Counted from the stretch's first letter, positions 8,659 through 18,055 are shown. The stretch: DNA of 64,000 nucleotides from VGTK01 sp046327915 (GCA_046327915.1 JAXLXO010000002.1:378660-442659), one strand, 5' to 3'. The notes: generated by a model not told the origin, from the sequence alone. Translations and numbers: made by a program.

Positions 8659-10775
8659 ACCCCACGCCCGGCGGGCTCTCTGCATCGACGCACGTCCGTC
8701 GCGGACCGTCGGCCGCGACGCGCGCGCGAGCACCTCGACCGGCGCGGGGCCTGCGCACGCTCGTGCTGCTCGCCTGCGCGGCGCTCGCGTCGCCTGCGAG
8801 CGTGCGTGCCGAGACCAAGGACGCGTCCGCGGCGAGCGCAGAATCGAGCGCCGGAAGAGACGTGCGCAGCTTCGGCGCGGTGTGCGACGGCCGCACCGAC
8901 ACCGCGCCCGCGCTGCGCCGTGCGTACGACAGGCTGGCGAAGGACGGCGGCACCATCGTCCTCCCGGCCGGCGTGCGCTGCGCGATCGGCGGCGACGGCG
9001 TCGAGCCGCGCAGCCGCGTGTCGCTGCGCTGCGAGCGTGGCGCCGGCTTCGTGGCGCTGCCGGGCGTCCGCGCGCTGTTCCGCACCACGGCGACGCTCGA
9101 CGACTGGAGCGTCACCGGGTGCGAGTTCGACCTGAACGGCGTCGCCGCGACGGCCTGGGAGTCGAGCGGCCGCGAAAAGGGCGGTGCGCGCTGGGAGTTC
9201 CGCGGCAACACGGTGCGCGGCGTGCCGTCCGGCGAGGGCGATCCGCTGTCGCTGGTGCGCCTCGACTGCACGCTCGCGAGCGGCCCGTGCACGATCGCCG
9301 GCAACGCGATCTTCGGCTCCGACTCGCCCGAGCGCCGCGACACGTGCTTGACGGTGTCGCCCGGCGGCTTCATCGGCTTCAACACGCAGATCCTCGGCAA
9401 CTGGGTGCAGGGCTGCGGCGGCGACTGCCTGGAGGTGCGTCGTCCGGGCGGCGTGACGGCGAACGACAACACGCTGGTGCGCTGCTTCGACAACGCGGTC
9501 GACGACTCGTCGCTCAACTCGGTCTGGACCGGCAACCAGCTCGCGACCAGTGGCGAAGACGCGGGCGCGATCCTGTCGATCCACGACACGATCGGCAACC
9601 AGGTGATCGTCGGCAACCAGCTCGCGGTGAATCCGCGCACGACGTCGCCCGCGGTGCACGCGATCGCCGGCGCGGGCTCGCACCTCGCCGGGATCTGGCT
9701 CGACGCCAACTACGCCGCGCAGGGCGTATTCTTCGACGCGCGCGGGCGCTGCAGCGGCGGCACGTGCGACGGTGCCTCGTGCGACGACGACGGCGCCTGC
9801 GGTGCGTGCGGCGGACGCTGCTCGGACTACGGCGTCTTCGACCACGACCACGTCGCGAATCTGATCGTCACCGGCGAGATCGTGGTCGAGAACGCGACCA
9901 ACCTCGTCGTGCAGGGCAACGTCGTGATCGGTGCGGCCGGCGAAGGCGCGGCGAGCGCGATCCGGCTGGTCAATCCGCGCGGCGGCGCACCGAACGGCGG
10001 CATCGTCGTCGCGGACAACCAGATCGGCAAGCGGACCGGCCCGAAGAGCGACCTCGCCTGCATCGTGCTCGACGACGCCGGCGGCGGCGGCTTCGCCGGC
10101 GTCACCATCAGCGGCAACACCTGCGGCGAGGATCCGGCGCTCGCACCGCGCGGTGCGGCGCCGCCGGTCGGCGTGCGCGTCGCGCGGACGCCGGGCGCGT
10201 GGCGCTCGGTGCTGATCACGGGCAACAACTTCGGCGCGACGCGCGCCGGCCTCGACGGCTTCACGTCGCCGGAGGTCCGCGCCGGAACGCGCGTCTCGGG
10301 CAACGCCGGCGCGGACGCCGGCGACGCGCCGACGCTCGCCGACGCGGCGTCGTCGGCACGCGGCGCGGTCGTCGCGCACGTGCGCACCGACGTCGAGCGC
10401 GCCGGGAGCACGACACCGGCGGCGGAGCCCTCCCTCGCGCTCCCGCTCGCCGCCGGCAGAAGCTACGCGATCGACGGCCACCTCCGCGTGCGCGCCGCCG
10501 ACGCGCGCAGCGGCATCACGCTCGACCTCGGCCTGCCGGCCGGCACGACGGCGAGCATCGTCGCGCGCGCGAGCGGCGACGCCCCGGGCGTCCTGCTGTC
10601 GGGCTCGCCCGGAACGCTCTCGCTCGCGACCGGCGACGCCGCGATCTCGCTCTCCGGCACGCTGACCACGGGCGACGCCGGCAGCGCGACGCTGCTCTGG
10701 GCGCAGGGCACCGCGGGTGCGGCACCGCTGGTCCTGCAGTCGGGATCGTGGCTGCGCGCGACGGAGCTGCCGTGA
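8655..10775 (+). CDS. exported right-handed beta-helix protein (pectate-lyase-3-like)
   Basis: This 706-residue protein starts at GTG 8655 inside the stop of the sulfatase gene. A long basic N-region leads into a signal peptide core (RTLVLLACAALASPASVRA). Near residue 69 comes DVRSFGAVCDGRTDTAPAL, the usual opening of Pectate_lyase_3 / GH28-like parallel beta-helices, and then many Asn- and Gly-rich rungs (ITGNNFG, VVADNQIG, VVGNQLAV). The last 150 residues are a separate beta-rich domain. About a dozen cysteines, several in a cluster near residue 375, suggest disulfides. It probably binds or cleaves an extracellular polysaccharide; catalytic residues cannot be assigned. Confidence 0.78.
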   Translation: MNPTPGGLSASTHVRRGPSAATRARAPRPARGLRTLVLLACAALASPASVRAETKDASAASAESSAGRDVRSFGAVCDGRTDTAPALRRAYDRLAKDGGTIVLPAGVRCAIGGDGVEPRSRVSLRCERGAGFVALPGVRALFRTTATLDDWSVTGCEFDLNGVAATAWESSGREKGGARWEFRGNTVRGVPSGEGDPLSLVRLDCTLASGPCTIAGNAIFGSDSPERRDTCLTVSPGGFIGFNTQILGNWVQGCGGDCLEVRRPGGVTANDNTLVRCFDNAVDDSSLNSVWTGNQLATSGEDAGAILSIHDTIGNQVIVGNQLAVNPRTTSPAVHAIAGAGSHLAGIWLDANYAAQGVFFDARGRCSGGTCDGASCDDDGACGACGGRCSDYGVFDHDHVANLIVTGEIVVENATNLVVQGNVVIGAAGEGAASAIRLVNPRGGAPNGGIVVADNQIGKRTGPKSDLACIVLDDAGGGGFAGVTISGNTCGEDPALAPRGAAPPVGVRVARTPGAWRSVLITGNNFGATRAGLDGFTSPEVRAGTRVSGNAGADAGDAPTLADAASSARGAVVAHVRTDVERAGSTTPAAEPSLALPLAAGRSYAIDGHLRVRAADARSGITLDLGLPAGTTASIVARASGDAPGVLLSGSPGTLSLATGDAAISLSGTLTTGDAGSATLLWAQGTAGAAPLVLQSGSWLRATELP

Positions 10776-13033
10776 CCGCGGCGCCGTCCGCCGCCGCGGA
10801 CGCGGGCACGGCGCGCCGCGGTGCCGACGCAGCGTCGCGGCGCGGACACGGCATCGGCACCGTTCTCGCGGCGGCCCTGCTCTACGCGCTCGCGACGCCG
10901 TTCGTGCTGCGCCCGTGGTTCCTCGCCCACGACCTGCTGCCGCACGCAACCGGCGCGATCGGCAGCATGATCGACGCCGACCTCTACCTGAACGTGTGGA
11001 TCCTGGCGTGGATCGCGCACGCGGCCCTCGTCGATCCGTCGCGCATCTACGACGGCAACGTCTTCCACCCGGCGGCGAACGCGATCGCGGGCTCCGAGAA
11101 CATGCTCGCGCACGTCCCGGTCACCGCACCGGCGCTCGCGCTGAGCGGCAGCGCGCTGGTGCTGCTCAAGGCCTACGTCTTCGAGTGCTTCGTGCTGTCG
11201 GGCGTGGCGATGTTCCTCTACGTCCGGCACCACACGCGCAGCGCGCCGGCCGCGTTCCTCGCCGGCGCCGCCTACACCTTCACGTTCTTCCGCGCGAGCA
11301 CCATCCCGCAGCCGCAGTACCTCGGCATCCAGTTCCTGCCGCTCGCGCTGCTGTGCGTGGACCTGTGGCTCGAGCGCCGCCGCGTGCTCTGGCTCGCCGG
11401 GCTCGCGCTCGCGATCGGGCTGCAGGCGCTGAGCTGCGTGTACGTCGGCTTCTTCACGCTGATCGTCGTGCCGGTGTACGCGCTCGTTCGCCTCCTGTCG
11501 GTGCGCGACGGACGCGGTGCGGCCGCGGGCGGACTGGCCGCCGCGCTCGCCGGCGGCGTCGTGGCGCTCGTGCCCGCGGCCCTGCCCTATCTGCACGCGC
11601 GCGCCGAGGGCATGATCCCGCGCCACGACCCGGCGCTGATCCGCTGGTTCTCGTGGGCGCCGTGGGAGTACGCGTCGTGGGGCTTCCTCGAGCGCGCGGG
11701 CCTCGTGCCGGTGACGCTGGTGCTGCTCGACGTCGCGGCGCGCGCCGTCGCACGTCTGCGCGGCGTGACGCGCGCGCGCTCCGCGACGGACGACGTCGAG
11801 CGCGCGCTCTGGCTCGTGGTCCTGACCGGCGTCGTGCTGTCGGCCGGCCCGTCGCTCGACGTCGCGGGTCTCTCGATCCCGTTGCCGTATCGCGCGCTCT
11901 ACGAGCTGGTGCCGGGCTTCTCGTCGATCCGCGTGCCGATCCGCTTCGCGATCGTCGTTGCGGCGGCGCTGGCCGCGCTGTCGGGCTTCGTCGTCGCGCG
12001 CTGGACGCGCAGGCTCGACACGCGCGCCGCGCTCGCTCTTGCGGGTGCACTCGCGCTCGGCTGCGTCGTGAACGCAGCGCCGCGACCGGTTCCCGTCGCA
12101 GCGGCCGGTCTCGGCGACGCGGCGCCGCCGGTCTACACGTGGCTCGCGCGGCAGCCGGGCGACGGCAGCGTGCTCGAGATCCCCGGAACCGCCGGCGGCG
12201 ACGACGTGGTCGGCAACGCGCGCAGCGGCAAGTACATGGTCGCCAGCACGATCCACTGGAAGCCGATCGTGAACGGCTGGACCGCCTACCCGCCGCACGT
12301 GGCGCAGCTGCTCGCGGCCGCGATCCGCGATCTCCCCGACGCGCGCGCTCTCGAGCTGCTCGGCCAGGTCTCGGGCCTGGAGTGGATCGTCGTGCACCGC
12401 GACCAGCTGCTCTCCGACGACGTCGCGCGCTGGCCGCGCGCTCCGCTTCCCGGCTTGACGCTCGTGCAGAGCTTCGGCGACACCGACGTCTACCGCGTCG
12501 ACGCGCGGGCCGCGCGCGACGTGCAGGCGGACGTCGTCGCGCGCGGCCGCGCGCCGTCGGCGACCACGCTGCAGGGAGCGAGCACCGCGCCGCTGGCACC
12601 CGCGTGCCGCGCCGCCGACGTTGCGATCGTCGACGCGCCACCGCGCGTCCTGCCGATCCCGGCGGCGCGCCGTGTCCGCGTGCGCGTCACGAACGAGAGC
12701 CCGTGCGTCTGGCCCGCGCTCGGCGTGCGCGCGGAGGGGCTCGTCACGCTGGGCTACCGCTGGACCTCGCCGTCCGGGAAGACCGTGCCATCAGGTGCCG
12801 TGTCGCGCCTCCTCGACGACGTCCCGGCGGGCGCCTCCGTCGACGCGACCATGCTGGTGATGCCGCCGGTCGGCGAGCCAGGAGCCTGGCGCCTCGACGT
12901 CGTGCTGCAGCAGGACGGCCTCGACGCGCCGCTCGCGGTCGCGAGCCGCACCGTCGAGCTGCACGGGCCGTCGGCGGGAGCCGCGGCGAACGTGGCTCCG
13001 CGTCAGCGCGGCGAAGCGGGCAGCAGCTCGTAG
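10772..13033 (+). CDS. multi-membrane GT-C/YfhO-like protein with C-terminal beta domain (paralogue C)
   Basis: A 753-residue integral membrane protein starting at GTG 10772, four bases into the stop of the beta-helix gene. After a hydrophilic leader of about 30 residues come many hydrophobic helices up to about residue 430. The first loop has MIDADLYLN, an acidic pair where GT-C enzymes place their catalytic residues. The soluble half contains GDGSVLEIPG and YPPHVAQLL, and ends in a beta-rich module (VTNESPCVWPALG) like the tails of paralogues A and B. Probably a glycan-modifying enzyme, by topology only. Its 3' end overlaps the converging gene at 13003 by 31 bases. Confidence 0.68.
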   Translation: MTAAPSAAADAGTARRGADAASRRGHGIGTVLAAALLYALATPFVLRPWFLAHDLLPHATGAIGSMIDADLYLNVWILAWIAHAALVDPSRIYDGNVFHPAANAIAGSENMLAHVPVTAPALALSGSALVLLKAYVFECFVLSGVAMFLYVRHHTRSAPAAFLAGAAYTFTFFRASTIPQPQYLGIQFLPLALLCVDLWLERRRVLWLAGLALAIGLQALSCVYVGFFTLIVVPVYALVRLLSVRDGRGAAAGGLAAALAGGVVALVPAALPYLHARAEGMIPRHDPALIRWFSWAPWEYASWGFLERAGLVPVTLVLLDVAARAVARLRGVTRARSATDDVERALWLVVLTGVVLSAGPSLDVAGLSIPLPYRALYELVPGFSSIRVPIRFAIVVAAALAALSGFVVARWTRRLDTRAALALAGALALGCVVNAAPRPVPVAAAGLGDAAPPVYTWLARQPGDGSVLEIPGTAGGDDVVGNARSGKYMVASTIHWKPIVNGWTAYPPHVAQLLAAAIRDLPDARALELLGQVSGLEWIVVHRDQLLSDDVARWPRAPLPGLTLVQSFGDTDVYRVDARAARDVQADVVARGRAPSATTLQGASTAPLAPACRAADVAIVDAPPRVLPIPAARRVRVRVTNESPCVWPALGVRAEGLVTLGYRWTSPSGKTVPSGAVSRLLDDVPAGASVDATMLVMPPVGEPGAWRLDVVLQQDGLDAPLAVASRTVELHGPSAGAAANVAPRQRGEAGSSS

Positions 13034-14670
13034 ATGCGCACGTGCGGCCCCGGGCGCGATACCGCGCCGAAGCCGTGCGTCGGGATGTAGTAGGCGTCGG
13101 CGGGCTCGAAGACCGCGTCCTCGCGCGGGCCGGTGAACGGGTCGAACTCCGCGACCAGCTTCAGGCGCGGCGCCATCGCGGCGAGCGCCTGCGGATCGAC
13201 GCGCGACGCGAACAGCGGATGGTCGTGCGCGACCACCCAAGTCGCACCGGTCGCGTCGATCGACGCCGCATCGAGCTTGCTCCGCACCATCTCGATGCCC
13301 GGCGGAGCCGCGGGCTCGCCGTAGCCCCAGAACTCCGTGCCGACCATCGCGACGCGCGCGCCCTTCGGCAGGTTCTTCTGCAGCCATTCGCTCGCCTGCA
13401 CGCGCGTGTCGGTGCGCGCGGCGATGGTGTCGTGCGCGACGATGCTCGCCAGCGGCTCCGACACGAGTGCCAGCGCCGCGATCGTGAGGAACGCGGCGCG
13501 CGCCTGCGCCGCGCCGAGCAGCCGCGCCGCCGCGACCGTCATGCCCGCGATCAGGAGCAGCAGCAGCGGCACGATCGGCGTCATGTAGCGCGCGAGCAGC
13601 GCCGGGGACGCACCGACGACCAGGAAGTACGACACCGCGCACACCACCGAGAGCACCGCGATCGGCTTGCGCGACACGACGCCCCACACCAGCGCCAGAG
13701 GCGTCAGCAGAGTCGGCAGCAGGCCCATCCCGTACCGCAGCGAGAAGTTCGCGTGGTAGAGGTAGCCCGCCCAGAAGCTGGGCGCGGTCGGGATGTCGAC
13801 CATGCCCTTCGGCACGCCGCCGGTGTCCGCGACCTGCGGGAACGCTTGCGGGAAGACGAGCACGACGATGCTCAGCACCTTGTTGCGCGTCTCGGGGTTG
13901 AAGAAGAGATCGGGCGAGGTCGCGAGGAAGCTCACCGCCGCGGCGACTCCAGCGGCGATCGCGGATCCGGGAACGATGCGGCGCCAGCCGCGCGCGTCCG
14001 ATCCCATCACCGCCGCAACGTACGCGGGCAGGAGCAGCAGCACGGCGGGATACTTCATGCCCATCGCGAGCCCGATCACCGCACCGACCAGCGCACCGCG
14101 CTGCCACGTCGCGCGCCGCGCGAGCGGCGCCATGCAGCCGATCGCGGCGACCACGCCGAGGCTCATCAGCACGTCGGGCTTCGCCGCGTGGCTGTCGCGC
14201 GCGTGGATGAAGTCGGTCGCGAGCAGCGCGCCCGCGAGCAGCGCCGTGCAGCGTCCGAGGTTGCGACGCGCGAACACGACCAGCAGCGCGACCGTCAGGA
14301 CGCCCGCGACCGCCGACAGTCCACGATCGAGCAGCAGCATCTGCGCGGGATGGCGCAGGAGGATCGTCGTGTAGTTGCCCGAGGGGAACATCCCGACGAG
14401 ACGCAGCGCGCGCAGCCCGATCTCGCCCCAGAGCCACGTCAGGTAGATGTACGCGCTCGGGTAGATGCCGTACTTGAGGTCGAACTTCCCTTCGGCCGGC
14501 GCGCCCGCCTGGAAGAGGATCACCTCCTCGTCGGGACGCGTCATGAGGTGCGGCAGGCCGAGGTCGAGCGCCCAGAAGCGGAGCACGGCCGCGCACAGGA
14601 CGATCGCGGCGAACGCGAGCCACTCGCCGCGCGACGGTCCGCCGCCGGATCGCACGTCGTGCCGGTTCAT
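13003..14670 (-). CDS. GT39/ArnT-like membrane glycosyltransferase
   Basis: A 555-residue integral membrane protein of the dolichyl-phosphate-mannose mannosyltransferase (PMT) type. A helix at about residues 17-36 is followed by a first loop with LMTRPDEEVILFQ, whose Asp-Glu fits the catalytic acidic pair of GT-C enzymes. About ten further hydrophobic segments follow, with the conserved DFIHARDSHAAKPDV and MGMKYPA loop segments, and then a C-terminal soluble domain of about 140 residues. It should transfer a sugar from a polyprenyl phosphate outside the inner membrane; the acceptor is unknown. Its start faces the SGNH gene, and its end overlaps the 10772-13033 gene. Confidence 0.8.
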   Translation of the reverse strand: MNRHDVRSGGGPSRGEWLAFAAIVLCAAVLRFWALDLGLPHLMTRPDEEVILFQAGAPAEGKFDLKYGIYPSAYIYLTWLWGEIGLRALRLVGMFPSGNYTTILLRHPAQMLLLDRGLSAVAGVLTVALLVVFARRNLGRCTALLAGALLATDFIHARDSHAAKPDVLMSLGVVAAIGCMAPLARRATWQRGALVGAVIGLAMGMKYPAVLLLLPAYVAAVMGSDARGWRRIVPGSAIAAGVAAAVSFLATSPDLFFNPETRNKVLSIVVLVFPQAFPQVADTGGVPKGMVDIPTAPSFWAGYLYHANFSLRYGMGLLPTLLTPLALVWGVVSRKPIAVLSVVCAVSYFLVVGASPALLARYMTPIVPLLLLLIAGMTVAAARLLGAAQARAAFLTIAALALVSEPLASIVAHDTIAARTDTRVQASEWLQKNLPKGARVAMVGTEFWGYGEPAAPPGIEMVRSKLDAASIDATGATWVVAHDHPLFASRVDPQALAAMAPRLKLVAEFDPFTGPREDAVFEPADAYYIPTHGFGAVSRPGPHVRIYELLPASPR

Positions 14671-14816
14671 CCTGCGTGGTCGGCGAGGCCGGTGCGTGCG
14701 TCAGTCATGGGAGCGCGCGGCCGGGGCGCCGCTGTCGCGTTGTAGGCGGCACCCCTGCTGCGCGCAAGACGGCGCGGCGCGAGGTCGGGACGTCGCCGCG
14801 AGCCGCGCGCACACGC

Positions 14817-14846
14817 TTGCGGGACGCCACCCCCGCCCCCTACTCT
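14817..14846 (+). promoter_or_regulatory. promoter of the SGNH/MBOAT pair
   Basis: TTGCGG (14817-14822) and TACTCT (14841-14846) are 18 bases apart, and the -10 element ends ten bases before ATG 14857. There is no Shine-Dalgarno sequence, so the leader is very short or absent. Confidence 0.4.
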
Positions 14847-14856
14847 CCGCGTCACC

Positions 14857-15945
14857 ATGCAGCGATCCGAGCCCGCCCCGAGCGCCGGCATCGTCGGCCC
14901 GCGCCGTGCGGCTCCGCGCTGGATCGTCGCCGCGTGCGGGATGCTGCTGGCGCTGCTGCTCGCGGAAGCGATCGCGCGCATCGAGGGGCCGCCGGTGTGC
15001 GTCGGGCGCGACGGCGTGCTGCTCTCCCCCGACGACGAGGTCGGCTGGACGTTCACGCCCGGGCTCACGGTCACCGTCGACCCGTGCGCGCCGCCCGGCA
15101 CGCGCCGCGCATGGACCGCGCCGGTCGCGATCAACGAGCAGGGCCTGCACGACCAGCCGTGGCCGTACGCGAAGCCTGCGGGCGAAGTCCGCGTGCTGCT
15201 GCTCGGCAACGAGGTCGCGGACGGCGTCGGCATCGCGCGCGCGGACCGCCTGTCGGTGCGGCTCGCGCACCTCACCGACCGCACGCGCGGCGCGCGCGTC
15301 GCGGCGATCAACGGCCTGATCCCGGGCTACGGCCCCGCCGAGTCGCTGCGCTTCCTCGAGAAGCGTGGCGTCAAGTACGCGCCCGACGTGGTGGTGCTGC
15401 TGGTCGATCCCGAGCGTGATCTCGCGGCAGCCCTCGACCCGCCCGAGATGCAGGCGGTCGCGGCCGACATCCCGCCCGCGAGCGGGCTGCTCGCGCTGTC
15501 GGCGAGCGCGCGCTGGCTCGCGGGCCGGCCCGCGGAGACGCCGTCGCGCGCGATCCGCATCGACGAGCCCGATCCGATCGGCGGCGATGCCGACCGCGCG
15601 CGGGCGCAGCAGCAGCTGGTGACGCTGGTGCGGCGGATCGCCGACGCGAGCCGCACCGCCGGCGCGCAGTTCGCGATCGCGATCGCACCGCGCTGCCCGC
15701 TGCAGACGGGGGCCCCGGCCGGCGCGAGCTTCTGCAGCGCGCTCGACGGCATCGCGCCGTGCGTGGACCTCGGACCGGTGTTCGCGGATCTCGCCGCGAC
15801 CAAGCCCGGTCCGAGCGAGCTGTGCCTGCCCGGACAGCCGCGCTGGGGCCGCGACGCGCACTTCCTCGCGAGCCACAAGATCTGGGACACGCTCGGCGCG
15901 AGCAGCCTGTGGCCGCCGCACGTGGTCCGCGGACACCGCCTGTGA
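14857..15945 (+). CDS. SGNH/GDSL-like membrane-anchored protein, degenerate block I
   Basis: A 362-residue protein with one N-terminal membrane anchor (about residues 23-40) and an extracytoplasmic SGNH-fold domain. The segment VRVLLLGNEVADGVG near residue 115 aligns with block I (LLGDS of active enzymes), but Asn-Glu replaces Asp-Ser, so the usual nucleophile is missing. A late DAHFLASHK segment near residue 332 matches the D-x-x-H block. The stop overlaps the start of an MBOAT acyltransferase (GTGA), as in alginate AlgI/AlgJ/AlgX-type O-acetylation modules, where SGNH-fold proteins act on acyl groups delivered by MBOAT. It may bind rather than catalyse, or use another residue. Confidence 0.72.
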   Translation: MQRSEPAPSAGIVGPRRAAPRWIVAACGMLLALLLAEAIARIEGPPVCVGRDGVLLSPDDEVGWTFTPGLTVTVDPCAPPGTRRAWTAPVAINEQGLHDQPWPYAKPAGEVRVLLLGNEVADGVGIARADRLSVRLAHLTDRTRGARVAAINGLIPGYGPAESLRFLEKRGVKYAPDVVVLLVDPERDLAAALDPPEMQAVAADIPPASGLLALSASARWLAGRPAETPSRAIRIDEPDPIGGDADRARAQQQLVTLVRRIADASRTAGAQFAIAIAPRCPLQTGAPAGASFCSALDGIAPCVDLGPVFADLAATKPGPSELCLPGQPRWGRDAHFLASHKIWDTLGASSLWPPHVVRGHRL

Positions 15946-17261
15946 GCCTCGCCGAGCTTGCACCGAAGATCGCCGCCGAGCTCGCGGACTTCCGCCTCGG
16001 CAGCTGGGAGGCGCGGCACAGCCTGTTCGCGCACTACGCGCTCTACGGCGCGCTGCTCGCGGCGATCGGCGTCGCCGGCGCGCCGCTGCCGCGCGTCGCG
16101 CGCGAGTGGCTGCTGGTCGCGCTGTGCGCGGCGAGCCTCGCGATCCTCGGCTCGCCGTGGCTCGCGCTGCTGGCGGTCGCGTACTCGCTCGTCCTGCACG
16201 CGGTGGTCGAGCGCGTGCAGGGCACGGCCGGTGTCGCCGTGTCGTGGGCATTGCTCCTCGCGCTGGCGGCGTATCCGGCGCTGCTGCCCGAGGACGCGTT
16301 CACCGGCAACACCGGCTCGATGCGCGAGTTCTGGTCGTTCGCGACCAACGTGTGGTGGCTGCGCTGCATCGCCTACGTCGTCGACCGGCGCTCGCGCGGC
16401 ACGACGCGGCGCACGCTGCGCGAGTTCCTGCTCGCGACGCTCTTCTTCCCGACGTTCGTCAACGGACCGGTCGAGACCACCGAGCAGATGGCCGCGCACG
16501 CGACGCGCGGTCCCGCCGTGCGGACCTTCGACGAGCTGCGCGCGTACGGCGCGATCGTGCTGCGCTCGGCGGGACGCTTCGCGTGGGGTGTCGCGAAGGT
16601 CCTGGTCGCGACCTTCTACTTGTCGCAGTCGAACGAGACCATCTTCGCGACCGGCGGACAGGTCGTGTCGCACCCGCGCCTGTGGCTCTGGCCGATCGAG
16701 CTCTACACGACGTTCTACGTCGTGTTCTCCGGCTGGACCGACATCGCGCTCGCGCTGGCGCGTCCGCTCGGCTTCGAGGTGCAGGAGAACTTCGACCGCC
16801 CGTGGCGGTCGCGCAACGTCGCCGAGTTCTGGCGGCGCTGGCACATGTCGTTCGGCGTCTGGCTGCGGTCGTACGTGTACATCCCGCTCGGCGGCAATCG
16901 CCGCCACGCGTCGCTGAACGTGCTGATCACGTTCCTCGCGAGCGGGCTGTGGCACGTGTGGGGCGCGTTGAAGGTCCTCGGGCTGCAGGGCTACGGGCCG
17001 GCCGCGTGGCTCGGCTTCGTGGTGTGGGGCTTGATGAACGGCCTCGCCGTCGTCGCCGGACGCTGGTGGAACGAGGCGCCCGCGCTCGAGCCGGTGCGCG
17101 CGGCGCTGCGCGACCATCTGCCGCGCCGCGTGCGCCATCACGCCGCGCAGGCGTTCGCGTTCGGCTTCGTGGCGCTCGCGTGGGTACCGTTCTTCCTGCC
17201 GCCCTGGGTCGACGTCGACGCCTGCTGGCGAATCCTGCTGCGCATGGTTTTCCTCGGCTGA
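15942..17261 (+). CDS. MBOAT-family O-acyltransferase (AlgI-like)
   Basis: A 439-residue polytopic membrane protein starting at GTG 15942. The MBOAT hallmark RNVAEFWRRWHMSFGVWLR lies near residues 288-306, followed by YIPLGGNRR and by SGLWHVWG near residue 335, which carries the invariant catalytic His. Length and motif order match AlgI/DltB/PatA relatives, which move acyl groups from a cytoplasmic donor across the membrane to cell-surface polymers. Translational coupling to the SGNH-like protein supports a glycan O-acylation module. The target glycan is presumably made by the surrounding genes, but that is inference. Confidence 0.9.
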   Translation: MSLAELAPKIAAELADFRLGSWEARHSLFAHYALYGALLAAIGVAGAPLPRVAREWLLVALCAASLAILGSPWLALLAVAYSLVLHAVVERVQGTAGVAVSWALLLALAAYPALLPEDAFTGNTGSMREFWSFATNVWWLRCIAYVVDRRSRGTTRRTLREFLLATLFFPTFVNGPVETTEQMAAHATRGPAVRTFDELRAYGAIVLRSAGRFAWGVAKVLVATFYLSQSNETIFATGGQVVSHPRLWLWPIELYTTFYVVFSGWTDIALALARPLGFEVQENFDRPWRSRNVAEFWRRWHMSFGVWLRSYVYIPLGGNRRHASLNVLITFLASGLWHVWGALKVLGLQGYGPAAWLGFVVWGLMNGLAVVAGRWWNEAPALEPVRAALRDHLPRRVRHHAAQAFAFGFVALAWVPFFLPPWVDVDACWRILLRMVFLG

Positions 17262-17284
17262 GCCGATCGACGGGCAAGGCGACG

Positions 17285-18055
17285 ATGCACGACAACGATC
17301 ACGACGAGTTCCTCGCCGGACAGCGCGCGCACTTCACGGAGGCCGACGCCGACCACTTCGCGTGGCAGACCAGCGGACCCGGCTTCGCGGAGCGCGAGGG
17401 CGCGTTCGTGCGCGAGCTGCTCGCCGGAACCGACCGTCCGCTGCTCGAGATCGGCTGCGGCGAGGGCGCGAACCTGCTGCACCTCGGCGCCGAGCGCGAT
17501 GCGGGCGGGCCCGTCGGCGGCGTGCGGCGGATCGGCATCGACGCGTTCGCGCGCAAGCTCGCATTCGCGGCGCGCCACGTGCCGTCGGCGCGCTTCGCCT
17601 GCGCCGACGCGGGACGCCTGCCCTTCCGCGACGGCGCGTTCGCGACCGTGCTGATCCGCGACCTGCTGCACCACCTGCCCGAGCCGCGCGCGACCATCGC
17701 CGAGGCGTGCCGCGTGCTGCGTCCGGGCGGGACGTTCGTGCTGGTCGAGCCCAACGCGCGCAACCCGCTCATCCGCCTGCAGATGACGCTGGTGCCCGCG
17801 GAGCGCGGGGCCGCGCGCTCGGACGAGGCGTGGCTGCGCGCGCTCCTCCACGGCCAGCCGCTCGAGCGCCTCGCGCTGCGTCCCGCGGCGGCGCTGCCGC
17901 TCGATCGCGTGGTCCTGCACCACCGCTTCGGATCGCCGCGTCTCGGCAACAGCCGCGCGGTGCTGGGCGCGCTCGCGGCGGTCGAGCGCCTCGCCGCGCG
18001 GACCCTACCGCACTCCCGCTGGTCCTATCTGATCGCCACCGCGCGACGGTCCTGA
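17285..18055 (+). CDS. class I SAM-dependent methyltransferase
   Basis: A 256-residue methyltransferase: LLEIGCGEGANLLHLGAE (motif I) near residue 57, IGIDAFARKLAFAARH, CADAGRLPFRDGAFATVLIRDLLHHLPEP, and LRPGGTFVLVEPNARNP. This is the Methyltransf_11 pattern. ATG 17285 is chosen because it lies 23 bases after the MBOAT stop; upstream in-frame sequence lies inside that gene. The substrate is unknown. The close downstream GT2 and upstream acylation pair suggest modification of a glycan or lipid-linked precursor. Confidence 0.8.
   Translation: MHDNDHDEFLAGQRAHFTEADADHFAWQTSGPGFAEREGAFVRELLAGTDRPLLEIGCGEGANLLHLGAERDAGGPVGGVRRIGIDAFARKLAFAARHVPSARFACADAGRLPFRDGAFATVLIRDLLHHLPEPRATIAEACRVLRPGGTFVLVEPNARNPLIRLQMTLVPAERGAARSDEAWLRALLHGQPLERLALRPAAALPLDRVVLHHRFGSPRLGNSRAVLGALAAVERLAARTLPHSRWSYLIATARRS

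Noticed and set aside
8882..10771. A long in-frame extension upstream of paralogue C.
   Set aside because: It lies over the beta-helix gene and reads as low-complexity arginine-rich shadow; the real gene begins at GTG 10772.
14857..15945. SGNH-like gene as a pseudogene because the nucleophile is missing.
   Set aside because: The frame is intact, codon use is normal, and it is translationally coupled to an intact MBOAT gene.
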